DNA of 44,218 nucleotides from Candidatus Epulonipiscium sp. (GTDB taxonomy: Bacteria > Bacillota > Clostridia > Lachnospirales > Cellulosilyticaceae), in the NCBI GenBank assembly GCA_012518255.1, contig JAAYSX010000042.1, positions 1-44,218 on the forward strand, given 5' to 3'. A program made the translations under genes and the position numbers. Positions 16,251 through 25,828 of the stretch are shown piece after piece. A model generated the notes under the pieces. That model made no database searches. It worked only from the letters and a program-made list of their open reading frames with translations, and was not told where the DNA came from. Numbering within the stretch: the first letter of the stretch is position 1; each line of letters starts with the position of its first letter.

Positions 16251-17051
16251 TTACATAAATTCTCCAAGTTTTCTAAACTTATTATAACGATTCTTTAAAA
16301 TTTCACTAATAGGTGACTGAATAAGTCCTATTATTTCTTCCTTCAAGTAAACCTCAAGTAGCCTCGCTGCCTCCTTTGGATTTTCACTAGCTCCACCTAT
16401 AGGTTCTTTTATTATTCTATCAATTATATTAAAGTTATAAAGATCTTTAGCTGTTATTTTCATAACCTCAGCTGCTTGAGGCGCCATTGAACTATCCTTC
16501 CAAAGAATACTGGCAAAACCCTCTGGAGATAAAATAGAGTATATGGTGTTTTCCTGCATAAAAATTCTATCTGCCACTCCAAGAGCAAGAGCTCCACCAC
16601 TACCCCCTTCACCTATTACCCCAGAAATAATAGGAGTTTTTAGCCTGGACATTTCTAGAAGATTCCTGGCTATAGCCTGGCCCTGCCCCCTCTCTTCTGC
16701 TCCTAAACCGCAGTAGGCGCCTGGAGTATCTATTAGGCAAATAACTGGTCTCTTAAACTTTTCAGCCTGTTTCATAAGGCGAAGGGCTTTACGATAACCT
16801 TCTGGATTAGGCATGGCAAAGTTATTAGCAATGTTCTCCTTTGTATCCATACCTTTATTTTGCCCTATTACCGTTACTGGGATACCATCTAGCCTAGCAA
16901 TACCCCCAATTATAGCCCTGTCATCAGCAAAACTTCGATCACCCCGAAGTTCTATAAAATCATCAAAAATTTCATTTATATAGTAGTAGGCATTTGGCCT
17001 ATCTTGTCTCCTTGCAATACTTACTGTCTCCCATGCACTTGACCTAGACAT
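16251..17051 (-). CDS. accA: Acetyl-CoA carboxylase carboxyltransferase, alpha subunit
   Basis: AccA and AccD form the carboxyltransferase that moves CO2 from biotin on AccB to acetyl-CoA, giving malonyl-CoA. The 266-residue protein lacks most of the N-terminal extension of the E. coli form, which is common in Firmicutes. It shows 'FRELRGDRSF'-type and 'KRPVICLIDTPGAYCGLGAE' motifs, 'GEGGSGGALALG' and 'SPEGFASILWKD'. The start overlaps the end of accD by 8 bases, and AAGGTGAT precedes the ATG. It is the last gene of the fab/acc operon; only a weak AAGG/CCTT hairpin follows. Confidence 0.96.
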   Translation of the reverse strand: MSRSSAWETVSIARRQDRPNAYYYINEIFDDFIELRGDRSFADDRAIIGGIARLDGIPVTVIGQNKGMDTKENIANNFAMPNPEGYRKALRLMKQAEKFKRPVICLIDTPGAYCGLGAEERGQGQAIARNLLEMSRLKTPIISGVIGEGGSGGALALGVADRIFMQENTIYSILSPEGFASILWKDSSMAPQAAEVMKITAKDLYNFNIIDRIIKEPIGGASENPKEAARLLEVYLKEEIIGLIQSPISEILKNRYNKFRKLGEFM

Positions 17052-17922
17052 CTATATCACCTTCCTTGGGTTGGTGCAATAATAGTAAGGAAGAAAGCTT
17101 ATCCCTTAACTCTCTTCTTTCTACAATCATATCTATCATTCCATGCTCCTGTAAAAATTCAGATTGCTGGAATCCTCTAGGAAGTTTTTGCTTGATGGTC
17201 TGTTCTATAACTCTAGGTCCAGCAAAGCCTACAAGGGCACCTGGTTCAGCTATAATAATATCGCCTAGCATAGCGAAGCTTGCAGTTACTCCTCCTGTTG
17301 TTGGATTAGTAAGTACCGTTATATATAAAAGTCCATTATCATCATGCCTAGCAAGAGCTGCACTAGTCTTGGCCATTTGCATAAGGGAAAAAATCCCCTC
17401 CTGCATCCTAGCTCCCCCTGAAGCTGTAAATAAAATAAGGGGCAGCCTATGTTCTGTGGCATATTCTATTGCCCTGCTTATCTTCTCCCCCACTACTGAT
17501 CCCATGCTCCCCATCATAAACCTGCTATCCATAACCCCAATAACTAACTTAATCTTGTTTATCTTGCCTACACCTGTTAGTACAGCCTCATTTTGCTTAC
17601 TTATATCTTTTGCTTTTTCTAGCTTCCTATTATAGCTATCAAATCCCAAAGGGTTAACTGACTCCATATCCTTATCTAATTCCTTCCAGCTTCCCCTATC
17701 CAGTATCTGATGTATCCTACTTCTGGCTGCTAAGGGAAAGTGATAATTACAAGTAGGGCATATACCATGGTTTTTCTTAATATCCTGGTGGTATATAGAA
17801 CCTTTACAAGCCTTGCATTTTATCCACATACCTGCTGGTATTTTAGGTTTGTTATCCACATTTTCATCTTTTCTACCCTTAATTTGTGCATATCTAGGCT
17901 TTCTAAAAATTCCATTAAGCAC
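17044..17922 (-). CDS. accD: Acetyl-CoA carboxylase carboxyltransferase, beta subunit
   Basis: This is the zinc-containing partner of AccA. The 292-residue protein begins with a four-cysteine zinc ribbon ('WIKCKACKG' about residues 33-38 and 'HGICPTCNYHF' about 52-60). The crotonase-like core has 'FTASGGARMQEGI', 'TNPTTGGVTASFAMLGD' and 'EPGALVGFAGPRVIEQT'. Translation starts at GTG with an ideal GGAGGTGAT upstream, and that GTG overlaps the accC stop codon by one base (TAGTG). Its 3' end overlaps accA. It cannot be read as complete without accA, which follows immediately. Confidence 0.96.
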   Translation of the reverse strand: MLNGIFRKPRYAQIKGRKDENVDNKPKIPAGMWIKCKACKGSIYHQDIKKNHGICPTCNYHFPLAARSRIHQILDRGSWKELDKDMESVNPLGFDSYNRKLEKAKDISKQNEAVLTGVGKINKIKLVIGVMDSRFMMGSMGSVVGEKISRAIEYATEHRLPLILFTASGGARMQEGIFSLMQMAKTSAALARHDDNGLLYITVLTNPTTGGVTASFAMLGDIIIAEPGALVGFAGPRVIEQTIKQKLPRGFQQSEFLQEHGMIDMIVERRELRDKLSSLLLLHQPKEGDIDV

Positions 17923-19292
17923 TAACTAATCACCTCCATGCTAGTCATTATAGAATCAAATTCTCTTTCAATAAATCCAGTATCAAAATCACCCTTTTCA
18001 AATTCATGAGTATGAACAAGCTTATACTGAAAATCAATATTTGTATCTATTCCCCCTATTTGTAACTCGGCTAAGGCCCTGCGTATTAGATTAAGGGCTT
18101 CCTGCCTATTATCACCATAGGCTATTATTTTCATAAGCATAGAATCATAAACATGGGGTACACAGTAACTATCATAAATAGCAGTTTCTATTCTTATATT
18201 ACGGCCACCTGGTATATGAAGGCCTGATATACTACCGGCACAAGGCCTAAAGTTAAATTCAGGATTCTCTGCATTTATTCTGCATTCTATAGCATGCCCC
18301 TGAATCTCTGTATCATCTTGCTTGAAGGATAATTCTTTGCCTGCTGCTATATTTATTTGTTCCTTTATTAAGTCAATTCCTGTTACCATTTCAGTTACAG
18401 GATGCTCAACCTGGATTCTTGTATTCATCTCTATAAAATAATAATTATCATCCTGATCCATAATAAACTCTATAGTCCCTGCATTGGAATAATTGACGGC
18501 CTTAGCCGCCTTAATAGCATGGTTTCCCATTCTATCTCTTAGATCATTACTTATACCTGGAGCTGGCGATTCTTCAATCATCTTTTGATGCCTTCTTTGC
18601 AAGGAACAATCCCTTTCACCTAAGTGTACCACCCTACCATGCTCATCTGCCATTATTTGAAACTCTATATGCCTTGGTCTTTCTATATATTTTTCTATAT
18701 AGACGCTATCATCTCCAAAAGCTCCCTTTGACTCAGCTCTTGCGGAAGAAAAAGCCTTTCCTAGTTCTGCCTCTTCCCATACTAGGCGCATTCCCCTACC
18801 ACCGCCGCCTGATGATGCTTTTATCATAACAGGGTAACCTATATCCCTAGCTATATCCTTAGCCATATCTATACTTTCTACTACTCCATTAGAACCTGGC
18901 ACAACAGGGACCCCGGCCTTTATCATCATTTCCCTTGCCCTAGCCTTATCACCCATCTTCTCTATAATAGATGCATCCGGTCCTATAAACTTGATATTAC
19001 AACTCTCGCAAATCCTAGCAAACTTAGTATTTTCAGATAAAAAACCAAAACCAGGGTGGATTGCTTGGGCTCCACTTCCTATTGCTGCACTAATAATATT
19101 TTCCATATGAAGATAGCTATCTTTAGGTAAAGGACCACCTATACAAATTGCCTGATCTGCCATCTTTACATGAAGAGCCTCCTTATCAGCCTGGGAATAT
19201 ACTGCTACAGTTTCTATTCCCATTTCCCTGCAAGCCCTTATAATCCTTACAGCTATTTCACCCCTATTGGCTATTAAAATCCTTTGAAACAT
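17922..19292 (-). CDS. accC: Acetyl-CoA carboxylase, biotin carboxylase subunit
   Basis: AccC carboxylates the biotin on AccB using ATP and bicarbonate. The 456-residue protein begins MFQRILIANRGEIAVRIIRA and contains the glycine-rich ATP loop 'IKASSGGGGRGMR', 'ERDCSLQRRHQKMIEE', and 'FIEMNTRIQVEHPVTE' with the catalytic Glu and Arg. The ATG at 19292 is chosen because AGGAGG stands 6 bases before it; an upstream in-frame ATG at 19316 would add eight residues and overlap fabZ. It lies between fabZ and accD in the operon. Confidence 0.97.
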   Translation of the reverse strand: MFQRILIANRGEIAVRIIRACREMGIETVAVYSQADKEALHVKMADQAICIGGPLPKDSYLHMENIISAAIGSGAQAIHPGFGFLSENTKFARICESCNIKFIGPDASIIEKMGDKARAREMMIKAGVPVVPGSNGVVESIDMAKDIARDIGYPVMIKASSGGGGRGMRLVWEEAELGKAFSSARAESKGAFGDDSVYIEKYIERPRHIEFQIMADEHGRVVHLGERDCSLQRRHQKMIEESPAPGISNDLRDRMGNHAIKAAKAVNYSNAGTIEFIMDQDDNYYFIEMNTRIQVEHPVTEMVTGIDLIKEQINIAAGKELSFKQDDTEIQGHAIECRINAENPEFNFRPCAGSISGLHIPGGRNIRIETAIYDSYCVPHVYDSMLMKIIAYGDNRQEALNLIRRALAELQIGGIDTNIDFQYKLVHTHEFEKGDFDTGFIEREFDSIMTSMEVIS

Positions 19293-19302
19293 TATCCACC
19301 TC

Positions 19303-19725
19303 CTAAGCAATTGCAAACATTAATTCCGCCTGGCAGGCTATCTTGCCATCTACCCTGGCAGTGGCTTTACCTATGCCTATAGGTCCTTTTTGTTTAATAA
19401 TTTCGCAGCTTAAATCCAGCCTATCACCTGGCATTACCTTTTCTTTAAATCTAGCACTGTTAATGCCGGCAAAAAAAGCAAGCTTACCTTTCATCTCTTC
19501 TTGGGATAAAAGAGCAAGGGCTCCTACCTGCGCCAAAGCCTCTATAATAAGCACTCCTGGCATTACAGGCATTTCCGGAAAATGCCCCTGAAAAAAATAT
19601 TCATTTATACTTACATTCTTATATCCACTAGCACTTCTACAATCCTTGGCAACACAAGCCCTATCTATTAATAAAAAAGGATACCTATGGGGTATTATAT
19701 CCATAATTTCTTTTGCAGTTAACAT
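19303..19725 (-). CDS. fabZ: 3-hydroxyacyl-ACP dehydratase FabZ
   Basis: FabZ removes water from 3-hydroxyacyl-ACP in fatty-acid elongation. The hot-dog-fold core is clear: '[15 protein letters not shown]' with the catalytic His region, then '[20 protein letters not shown]' with the His and the Glu of the active site. The ATG at 19725 gives 140 residues and has GGAG 6 bases ahead. An in-frame ATG at 19737, four codons upstream, has a weaker site and overlaps the accB region, so it is the less likely start. Confidence 0.95.
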   Translation of the reverse strand: MLTAKEIMDIIPHRYPFLLIDRACVAKDCRSASGYKNVSINEYFFQGHFPEMPVMPGVLIIEALAQVGALALLSQEEMKGKLAFFAGINSARFKEKVMPGDRLDLSCEIIKQKGPIGIGKATARVDGKIACQAELMFAIA

Positions 19726-19739
19726 ATTAATCTCCATCC

Positions 19740-20174
19740 TTAAGGCCTTATAATAAATAAAGGCTGGCCATATTCAACCATTTCCTCATTATCTACTAAT
19801 ACCTCAATAATCTCTCCGTCTATTTCAGCTTCTACCTCATTCATTAGCTTCATAGCTTCTATAATACAAACTATATCACCTTTTTTCACCCTTCTTCCTA
19901 CATCTACAAATGGCTCTGACCCTGGCTCTGGTGCCCTATAAACTGTACCCACCATAGGAGCTACTATCTGGCATCCTTCTAGCTTATCTGACTTACTTTC
20001 TTGAGTTATTTCCTGGCAAGAAGGCTGAACAAGTGGGCCCATAACTTCAGGTGTCATTATAATTTCATTCTTTCTCTCTAGGTTTATATAAGTATCATCA
20101 TATTTAAGTTCGAACTTTGTTAGTTCACATTCCTTAAATTCATTCATAATTTCCTTGATTGTATTAATATCCAA
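19740..20174 (-). CDS. accB: Biotin carboxyl carrier protein of acetyl-CoA carboxylase
   Basis: AccB carries the biotin that shuttles CO2 between AccC and the AccA/AccD transferase. The 144-residue protein has a variable N-terminal third and a proline-containing linker, then a biotinyl domain (about 70-144) with '[20 protein letters not shown]'. The biotin acceptor Lys109 lies in '[10 protein letters not shown]'. It begins one base after the fabF stop codon and is followed by fabZ. Confidence 0.96.
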   Translation of the reverse strand: MDINTIKEIMNEFKECELTKFELKYDDTYINLERKNEIIMTPEVMGPLVQPSCQEITQESKSDKLEGCQIVAPMVGTVYRAPEPGSEPFVDVGRRVKKGDIVCIIEAMKLMNEVEAEIDGEIIEVLVDNEEMVEYGQPLFIIRP

Positions 20175-20175
20175 C

Positions 20176-21423
20176 TTATTCCCTTCCTTCCCATTTTTTC
20201 ATTAAAAGACTTGCGTTGTGGCCACCAAATCCTAGTGAATTGCTCATAGCATAACTTATATCAGCCTGACGTCCATTATTAGGTACATAGTCTAAATCAC
20301 AGTCAGGATCAGGATTAATATAACCAATAGTAGGGGGTATGAAACTGTCTTCTAAGGCCTTAGCGCTTGCTATGGCTTCAATTGCACCTGCCGCTCCTAG
20401 TAGATGACCTGTCATAGATTTAGTTGAGCTAATAGCAAGATCTCCCGATATATTAGCAAACACTTTTTTGATAGCTAGTGTTTCGAAACTATCATTATAT
20501 GGTGTACTTGTTCCATGGGCATTTATGTAGCCTACCTTACTCTTGCTAACCCCTGCTTCACTAATTGCTTCTTCCATGGCCCTAGCTGCCCCATCTCCCG
20601 TTGGATCTGGTGATGTCATATGGTAGGCATCCCCAGTTGCACCATAACCAACTACTTCTGCTATAATATTCGCCTTTCTATCTAGGGCATGTTCCAGGCT
20701 TTCCATAAAGAGTACCCCTGCACCTTCACCCATGACAAAACCATTTCTCTCCTTATCAAAGGGTATGGATGCCCTTTTAGGATCCCTGCTTTCACTCAGG
20801 GCCTTAAGCGACTGAAATCCAGCTATACCTAGTGGTGTAATACTTGCTTCTGAACCTCCCGCTAATACCATTTCATTAACTCCTGATTTAATAAGCCTGT
20901 ACGCCTCCCCTATTGAGTGGGTGCCTGCTGCACATGCTGTAACTACGGTACTACAAACCCCTTTAGCACCAGTATATATGGCAACATTACCCGCCCCCAT
21001 ATTCCCTATACTCATGGGTATAAAAAATGGGGATACTCTTCTTGGCCCCTTATCATAGAGACTCCTAGCCTCCTTTTCAATTGTTGAAAGGCCTCCTATA
21101 CCTGTGCCTATAATTACTCCCAATTTTGTTTTATCTACCTTATCTAGATCTATAGCAGAGTTATCTATAGCTTCCATTGCAGCATATATGGCAAACTGGG
21201 AAAATCTATCTAACCTTCTTGCTTCCCTTTTATTAATATACTTAACTGGGTTAAAATCTTTAACCTCAGCTGCAAGCTTTACATCATATCCATCTGATGT
21301 ATCAAAAGCCTTAATAAAATCAATCCCACATACACCATTTCTTATATTATCCCAAAAAACATCTATATCATTACCAAGGGGAGATACAACCCCCATACCT
21401 GTTATAACTACACGGTTATTCAT
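20176..21423 (-). CDS. fabF: 3-oxoacyl-ACP synthase II (elongating condensing enzyme)
   Basis: FabF adds malonyl-ACP units to growing acyl-ACP. The 415-residue protein has the Cys-His-His triad of elongating synthases: Cys164 in 'VTACAAGTHSIG', a His in 'NAHGTSTPYND' and a His in 'KSMTGHLLGAAGAIEA'. The C-terminal 'SNSLGFGGHNASLL' is also typical. It lies between fabG and accB. It is the only elongating ketosynthase in the cluster. Confidence 0.97.
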   Translation of the reverse strand: MNNRVVITGMGVVSPLGNDIDVFWDNIRNGVCGIDFIKAFDTSDGYDVKLAAEVKDFNPVKYINKREARRLDRFSQFAIYAAMEAIDNSAIDLDKVDKTKLGVIIGTGIGGLSTIEKEARSLYDKGPRRVSPFFIPMSIGNMGAGNVAIYTGAKGVCSTVVTACAAGTHSIGEAYRLIKSGVNEMVLAGGSEASITPLGIAGFQSLKALSESRDPKRASIPFDKERNGFVMGEGAGVLFMESLEHALDRKANIIAEVVGYGATGDAYHMTSPDPTGDGAARAMEEAISEAGVSKSKVGYINAHGTSTPYNDSFETLAIKKVFANISGDLAISSTKSMTGHLLGAAGAIEAIASAKALEDSFIPPTIGYINPDPDCDLDYVPNNGRQADISYAMSNSLGFGGHNASLLMKKWEGRE

Positions 21424-21448
21424 CTTCCACCTGCCTATTATAAATTAA

Positions 21449-22186
21449 CTACATTGACATTCCACCGTTAACTCCTATTACCTGACCTGTGATATAAGCT
21501 GAAAGATCACTAGCTAAAAAAAGTGCTGTATTTGCTACTTCTTCTGGCCTTCCCATTCTTCCCATTGGTATATTAGTAAGTAAATTATCCTTAATCCCTT
21601 CAGAAAGTTTATCTGTCATATCTGTATCTATAAATCCTGGTGCTATGGCATTAACCCTTAAATCTCTGCCCGCAAACTCCCTTGCAACCGACTTTGTAAA
21701 ACCTATAACCCCTGCCTTAGAAGCTGAATAATTACTTTGACCTATATTACCCACAAGACCTGAAATAGATGACATATTAATAATGCTTCCACCATTTTTT
21801 ATCATTGCCTTGCTAGCATGCTTAGTACAATTAAAAACACCTTTTAGGTTTACATCTATAACATCATCAAACTCTGCCTCCGTCATCCTAAGAAGTAGCA
21901 TGTCTTTAGTAATACCAGCATTGTTAACTAGAATATCCAGTCTTCCATACTTATCTACAATTCCATCTATCATGCTCTTTACTTCCAGGCTATTTGCAAC
22001 ATCAGCCTTTACTGCTATAGCCTGGCCACCTAGCTCTTCTATCTCCTTGACAAGACTTATAGCCTCATCTTTAGAAGATGTATAGTTAACAGCCACTATG
22101 GCTCCTTGATTTGCAAAAAGCAGAGATATAGCTTTGCCTATCCCCCTGCCTCCTCCTGTGATTAAAGCCACTTTATCTTTTAGCAT
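21449..22186 (-). CDS. fabG: 3-oxoacyl-ACP reductase FabG
   Basis: FabG reduces 3-oxoacyl-ACP with NADPH. This classical short-chain dehydrogenase of 245 residues has the cofactor loop 'TGGGRGIGKAI' (10-20), 'NNAG' (88-91) and the catalytic set S140, Y153, K157 in 'SNYSASKAG'. Its ATG lies inside the end of fabD (7-base overlap), so translation is probably coupled. Confidence 0.97.
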   Translation of the reverse strand: MLKDKVALITGGGRGIGKAISLLFANQGAIVAVNYTSSKDEAISLVKEIEELGGQAIAVKADVANSLEVKSMIDGIVDKYGRLDILVNNAGITKDMLLLRMTEAEFDDVIDVNLKGVFNCTKHASKAMIKNGGSIINMSSISGLVGNIGQSNYSASKAGVIGFTKSVAREFAGRDLRVNAIAPGFIDTDMTDKLSEGIKDNLLTNIPMGRMGRPEEVANTALFLASDLSAYITGQVIGVNGGMSM

Positions 22187-23118
22187 TTAATTACTCCTCC
22201 TACTATTTCTTGAGTCTTCTTTAAGGTTTCTGGGCTTTCTATATTAGCTACAAGCTTATTTTTGTCCATCTTTCTAACAAAACTACATAGGGTTTTACCC
22301 TTACCTAGCTCTATAAATAGATCTACTTCTTCTTTTATTAAATACTCAATACTTTCCCTAAATCTGACCCTGCTTTTAATCTGCAAAGGTATATTATCTA
22401 TTATTTCTCCTGCATCCATAGGCCTTGCTAGAACATTGCTTACAATAGGTATTATTGGTTCCTTAATATCTAATAATTTTATTTCTTCTTCCATTTCCTT
22501 GGCAGCTTCCTCTAGCAAGCTACTATGAAAGGGTCCACTTACATTAAGCTTAAGCGTACGCTTAGCCCCCCTATCCTTCGCCATCTGGCAAAGCCTTGCA
22601 ACTGCCTTACTCTCTCCCGATATGACAAGCTGGCCTGGGCAGTTATCATTGGCTATTTCTACTACTCCTATTTCTTCTTTCTTGCAAAGATCCTCAATTT
22701 CGTCCACTTGGAGCCCTAATATTGCCGCCATGCTTCCATCAAGCTTTTCTGATGCCCTATCCATAAAAACAGCCCTTTTTTCTACTAGTCTTAAAGTCTC
22801 CTCAAATGACAGAGCCCCTGATGCATAGAGGGCTGTATATTCACCTAGGCTAAATCCTGCTACAATATCTGGCATAATTCCATTAGCCTTGGCGGCTTCT
22901 AAAGCTGCTACACTTACCGTAAAAAGTGCAGGCTGGGTGTATCTAGTTTTATTAATAAGGCCATGTGGATCTTCAAAACATAGCTTTTTTAAATCCCAAC
23001 CTACTATATCTTCGGCATGGTCAAAAATCATTTTACTTTCAGAATAATAATTATATAAGTCCATCCCCATGCCTACTGCTTGCGCACCCTGGCCGGAAAA
23101 TAAAAACGCTACCTTCAT
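22180..23118 (-). CDS. fabD: Malonyl-CoA:ACP transacylase FabD
   Basis: FabD loads malonyl groups onto ACP. The 312-residue protein opens 'VAFLFSGQGAQAVGMGMDLY', has the nucleophile Ser90 in 'GFSLGEYTAL' and a catalytic His in 'SGPFHSSLL'. The start codon overlaps the fabK stop codon by four bases (ATGA). The 3' end overlaps fabG. Confidence 0.97.
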   Translation of the reverse strand: MKVAFLFSGQGAQAVGMGMDLYNYYSESKMIFDHAEDIVGWDLKKLCFEDPHGLINKTRYTQPALFTVSVAALEAAKANGIMPDIVAGFSLGEYTALYASGALSFEETLRLVEKRAVFMDRASEKLDGSMAAILGLQVDEIEDLCKKEEIGVVEIANDNCPGQLVISGESKAVARLCQMAKDRGAKRTLKLNVSGPFHSSLLEEAAKEMEEEIKLLDIKEPIIPIVSNVLARPMDAGEIIDNIPLQIKSRVRFRESIEYLIKEEVDLFIELGKGKTLCSFVRKMDKNKLVANIESPETLKKTQEIVGGVIKC

Positions 23119-24047
23119 ATGTCACATCCTCTTATTAATTTTTCTGTTTCATTCCATACTTCATCTATTATTTCCTTGGCCGACTGCTCCCTAGTGACTA
23201 GACCAGAGATTTGCCCTGCCATTACAACACCCTTATTAATATCACCATCTACAACTGCTCTTTGAAGAGCCCCTTCACCTAATTTATCTAGCTCACCTGG
23301 TTCTGTTCCCTCTTTTTCCAGTCTTATATATTCCCTACTTAACTGATTTCTTAGGGACCTTACCGGATGCCCTGTACTTCTCCCTGTAACTACAGCATCT
23401 ATATCACTTGCTTTTATAACCCTTTGTTTATAATCTTTATGGGCTGGTGACTCATGGGCTACCAAAAATCTTGTACCCATTTGTACTCCTTTAGCACCTA
23501 GCATAAAGGCTGCTGCAACTCCCCTACCATCCCCTATACCACCTGCTGCAATAACTGGCACTGATACTACCTGGGATGCTTGTGGCACAAGTGCCATAGT
23601 TGTAAGTTCTCCTATATGGCCTCCCGCTTCACAGCCCTCAACTATAATTGCATCTGCACCTACCTTTTCCATCTTTCTTGCAATTGCTACTGATGGTACA
23701 ACAGGTATAAATTTAATTCCATTATCTTTCCACATCTCAACATATCTAGCAGGGTTACCCGCTCCTGTTGTAACTACTTTAACTCCTTCTTCAACAATCA
23801 TATGGGCTACTTCATCAGCATAGGGGCTTAGTAGCATAATATTCACCCCAAAAGGCCTATCAGTTAACTCCTTACATTTCCTAATCTCTTCTCTCACCCA
23901 TTTAGTTGGAGCATTGCCACTAGCTATAATACCTAATCCACCAGCCTGGGACACAGCCGCAGCTAGGGCATGGTTTGCAACCCATGCCATGCCACCTTGA
24001 ATAATAGGATAGTTAATCCCTAACATACTACAAAGATTTTGGTACAT
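23115..24047 (-). CDS. fabK: Enoyl-ACP reductase II (FMN-dependent FabK)
   Basis: FabK performs the last reduction of each elongation round with FMN, as an alternative to FabI. The 310-residue TIM-barrel protein has 'YPIIQGGMAWVANHALAAAV' at the N-terminus, 'VEGCEAGGHIG' with the catalytic His, 'IAAGGIGDGRGVAAAFMLGA' and 'MGTRFLVAHES'. It belongs to the nitronate monooxygenase-like superfamily, but the position between acpP and fabD makes FabK secure. No fabI or fabL is present, so triclosan tolerance is expected. Confidence 0.95.
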   Translation of the reverse strand: MYQNLCSMLGINYPIIQGGMAWVANHALAAAVSQAGGLGIIASGNAPTKWVREEIRKCKELTDRPFGVNIMLLSPYADEVAHMIVEEGVKVVTTGAGNPARYVEMWKDNGIKFIPVVPSVAIARKMEKVGADAIIVEGCEAGGHIGELTTMALVPQASQVVSVPVIAAGGIGDGRGVAAAFMLGAKGVQMGTRFLVAHESPAHKDYKQRVIKASDIDAVVTGRSTGHPVRSLRNQLSREYIRLEKEGTEPGELDKLGEGALQRAVVDGDINKGVVMAGQISGLVTREQSAKEIIDEVWNETEKLIRGCDI

Positions 24048-24055
24048 CTTATCAC

Positions 24056-24289
24056 CTATTCTTCTTCTCTTGACATAATATAATTAACTGCATCCTCCAC
24101 AGTAAGGATTTTTTCCACATCTTCATTTGAGATTTCCATATCAAATTCATCCTCTAGCTCCATTACAAATTCAAAGAGGTCTAAGGAATCAGCTCCTAAA
24201 TCCTCTATAAAGCTAGTGCTTAACTCTACCTCTTCTGGATTCACACCTAAACTATCTACTGTAATTTCTTTGATTTTTTCGAATATCAT
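24056..24289 (-). CDS. acpP: Acyl carrier protein
   Basis: This 77-residue acidic helical protein carries the acyl chain on phosphopantetheine. The attachment serine is S35 in '[18 protein letters not shown]'. GGAGG lies before the ATG. It sits between fabH and fabK, so it is made with the enzymes that use it. Confidence 0.97.
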   Translation of the reverse strand: MIFEKIKEITVDSLGVNPEEVELSTSFIEDLGADSLDLFEFVMELEDEFDMEISNEDVEKILTVEDAVNYIMSREEE

Positions 24290-24319
24290 CTTAATTTCCT
24301 CCTAAATAATATATTGTAT

Positions 24320-25288
24320 TTACCACTTAATTAAGGCAGAGCCCCATGTAAGGCCCCCACCAAAGCCCACTATTATTACTAAATCTCCCTTATTCAAGCT
24401 TCCTTTTTCATCAAGTTGATTAAGGGCAATTGGTATGCTAGCAGCTGAAGTATTACCATAGTCAGCTATGTTCTTATGAAATCTTCCTATTGGTAATTTC
24501 ATCTTTCTCGCTAGGCTATCAATTATCCTTTCATTAGCTTGGTGTAATACAAAATGATCAATATCATTTATTGTATATTCTGTACCATCTAATAGCTTCT
24601 CTATACAAATTGGTACGATTTTATTTGCAAAACTATATACCTGCCTACCCTTCATTTCCATGTAAGGATTATATTCCTCGCCTTCATACAGTATATTTTT
24701 ATTCTTACTAGCCCTAAGTGTTAAAAGACCAGCACCACCCCCATCACTTCCTGTATAGGTTTTTATAATCCCTGGCTTTTGATCCTGGCTTAGGATTACA
24801 GCGCCTGCCCCATCACCAAATAAAACACATGTACTCCTATCTTCCCAGTCCAAGGTCTTAGATAGGACCTCACTTCCTATAAGGAGGGCTGTTTTGTAAT
24901 CTCCACACCTTATCCCCTGACTTGCAAGCTTAAGCCCATATACAAAACCACTACATGCAGCACTTAAATCAAAGGAAGTTGCATTTATTGCTCCTATTTC
25001 TTCTTGAACCAAACAGGCAGTGCTAGGCATAAAATATTCTGGGGAAATTGTTGCAACTATAATTAAATCTATATCCTCTCCCCTAGTATTCGATCTTGCT
25101 AAAGCCTCTTTTGCTGCGGATACTGCAAGACTTGTTGTTGTTTCCCCTGTAGACAAATGTCTACTTTTAATCCCAGTCCTGCTAGCAATCCACTCATCTG
25201 TAGTATCTACATAATTGCTTAATTCATTATTTGATATTTTAGTCCTTGGTACACTAGAAGCTGTTCCCTTAATGCTTACATAGTTCAT
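24320..25288 (-). CDS. fabH: 3-oxoacyl-ACP synthase III (initiating condensing enzyme)
   Basis: FabH starts fatty-acid synthesis by joining an acyl-CoA primer to malonyl-ACP. The 322-residue protein has the Cys-His-Asn triad: Cys112 in 'LSAACSGFVYGL', His in 'HFVLHQANERI' and Asn in 'DYGNTSAASIP', plus the C-terminal 'GFGGGLTWG'. Primer preference (straight or branched) cannot be read. It is the second gene of the operon, 23 bases after fabT. Confidence 0.97.
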   Translation of the reverse strand: MNYVSIKGTASSVPRTKISNNELSNYVDTTDEWIASRTGIKSRHLSTGETTTSLAVSAAKEALARSNTRGEDIDLIIVATISPEYFMPSTACLVQEEIGAINATSFDLSAACSGFVYGLKLASQGIRCGDYKTALLIGSEVLSKTLDWEDRSTCVLFGDGAGAVILSQDQKPGIIKTYTGSDGGGAGLLTLRASKNKNILYEGEEYNPYMEMKGRQVYSFANKIVPICIEKLLDGTEYTINDIDHFVLHQANERIIDSLARKMKLPIGRFHKNIADYGNTSAASIPIALNQLDEKGSLNKGDLVIIVGFGGGLTWGSALIKW

Positions 25289-25311
25289 GCACTACACCTC
25301 GTATAATATGT

Positions 25312-25764
25312 TTATTTGACTAACTTATACTTTTCCTTAAAGAAATTATTAAGATTAGACAAGGAGTGAATCAATATCTCATTTCCTTCTATAGATAGAC
25401 CTTCAATCATGTTTTTAACCATCTCCCTATGAAATTCCTCATGGATTTTATAGGCTAGCCTACCTTTTTTGCTTAAGTTAATCTCTACAACACGCCTATC
25501 TGTTTCTGATCTATTTCTTTCTACATAACCTTTGTTTACTAATCTATTAATGGCCGTTGTAAGTGTACCAACCGTTATATTAAGTCTATCTGCCACATCT
25601 GTCATAGTGTGAACACCAGGCCCTATAGCCTCAATGGTATGCATTTCTGTTATTGAAATATCATCAAATGGTCCTGACTTAATAGCTGCTTGTTCTATTA
25701 TTAATATATCGTTAAAAATCTCTACTAAAAGTTCATTTACTAGTCTAATTGGGTTATCTTCCAT
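25312..25764 (-). CDS. fabT: MarR-family repressor of fatty-acid synthesis (FabT-like)
   Basis: This 150-residue winged-helix protein has 'MHTIEAIGPGVHTMTDVADR', a recognition helix 'TVGTLTTAINRLVNKGYVER' and the wing 'RSETDRRVVEINLSKKGR'. FabT proteins repress the fab operon when bound to long-chain acyl-ACP. Its place as first gene, ahead of fabH and acpP, is the typical Firmicute arrangement. A palindrome CTTTG-N5-CAAAG lies between its promoter and start codon, fitting autoregulation of the whole operon. I call it FabT by context as well as sequence; MarR proteins are hard to tell apart by sequence alone. Confidence 0.88.
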   Translation of the reverse strand: MEDNPIRLVNELLVEIFNDILIIEQAAIKSGPFDDISITEMHTIEAIGPGVHTMTDVADRLNITVGTLTTAINRLVNKGYVERNRSETDRRVVEINLSKKGRLAYKIHEEFHREMVKNMIEGLSIEGNEILIHSLSNLNNFFKEKYKLVK

Positions 25765-25800
25765 TCTATCCTCCCTTCAAATTCCTTGGCACTTCAAATA

Positions 25801-25815
25801 CTTTGTATGTCAAAG
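25801..25815 (-). promoter_or_regulatory. Candidate FabT operator upstream of fabT
   Basis: CTTTGACATACAAAG on the minus strand is a perfect 5-bp inverted repeat, and its TTTGA half resembles the published streptococcal FabT box built from TTTGA/TCAAA halves. Two ATTTGAAG repeats follow closer to the gene. It lies just downstream of the predicted transcription start, where a bound repressor would block the operon. Confidence 0.55.
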
Positions 25816-25828
25816 CATTATATCTAGA

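Noticed and set aside
19292-19316. Upstream accC start that would overlap fabZ
   Set aside because: The ATG at 19292 has AGGAGG at the right distance and begins the conserved M-F-x-R-I-L-I-A-N-R-G sequence; the longer form adds eight unconserved residues.
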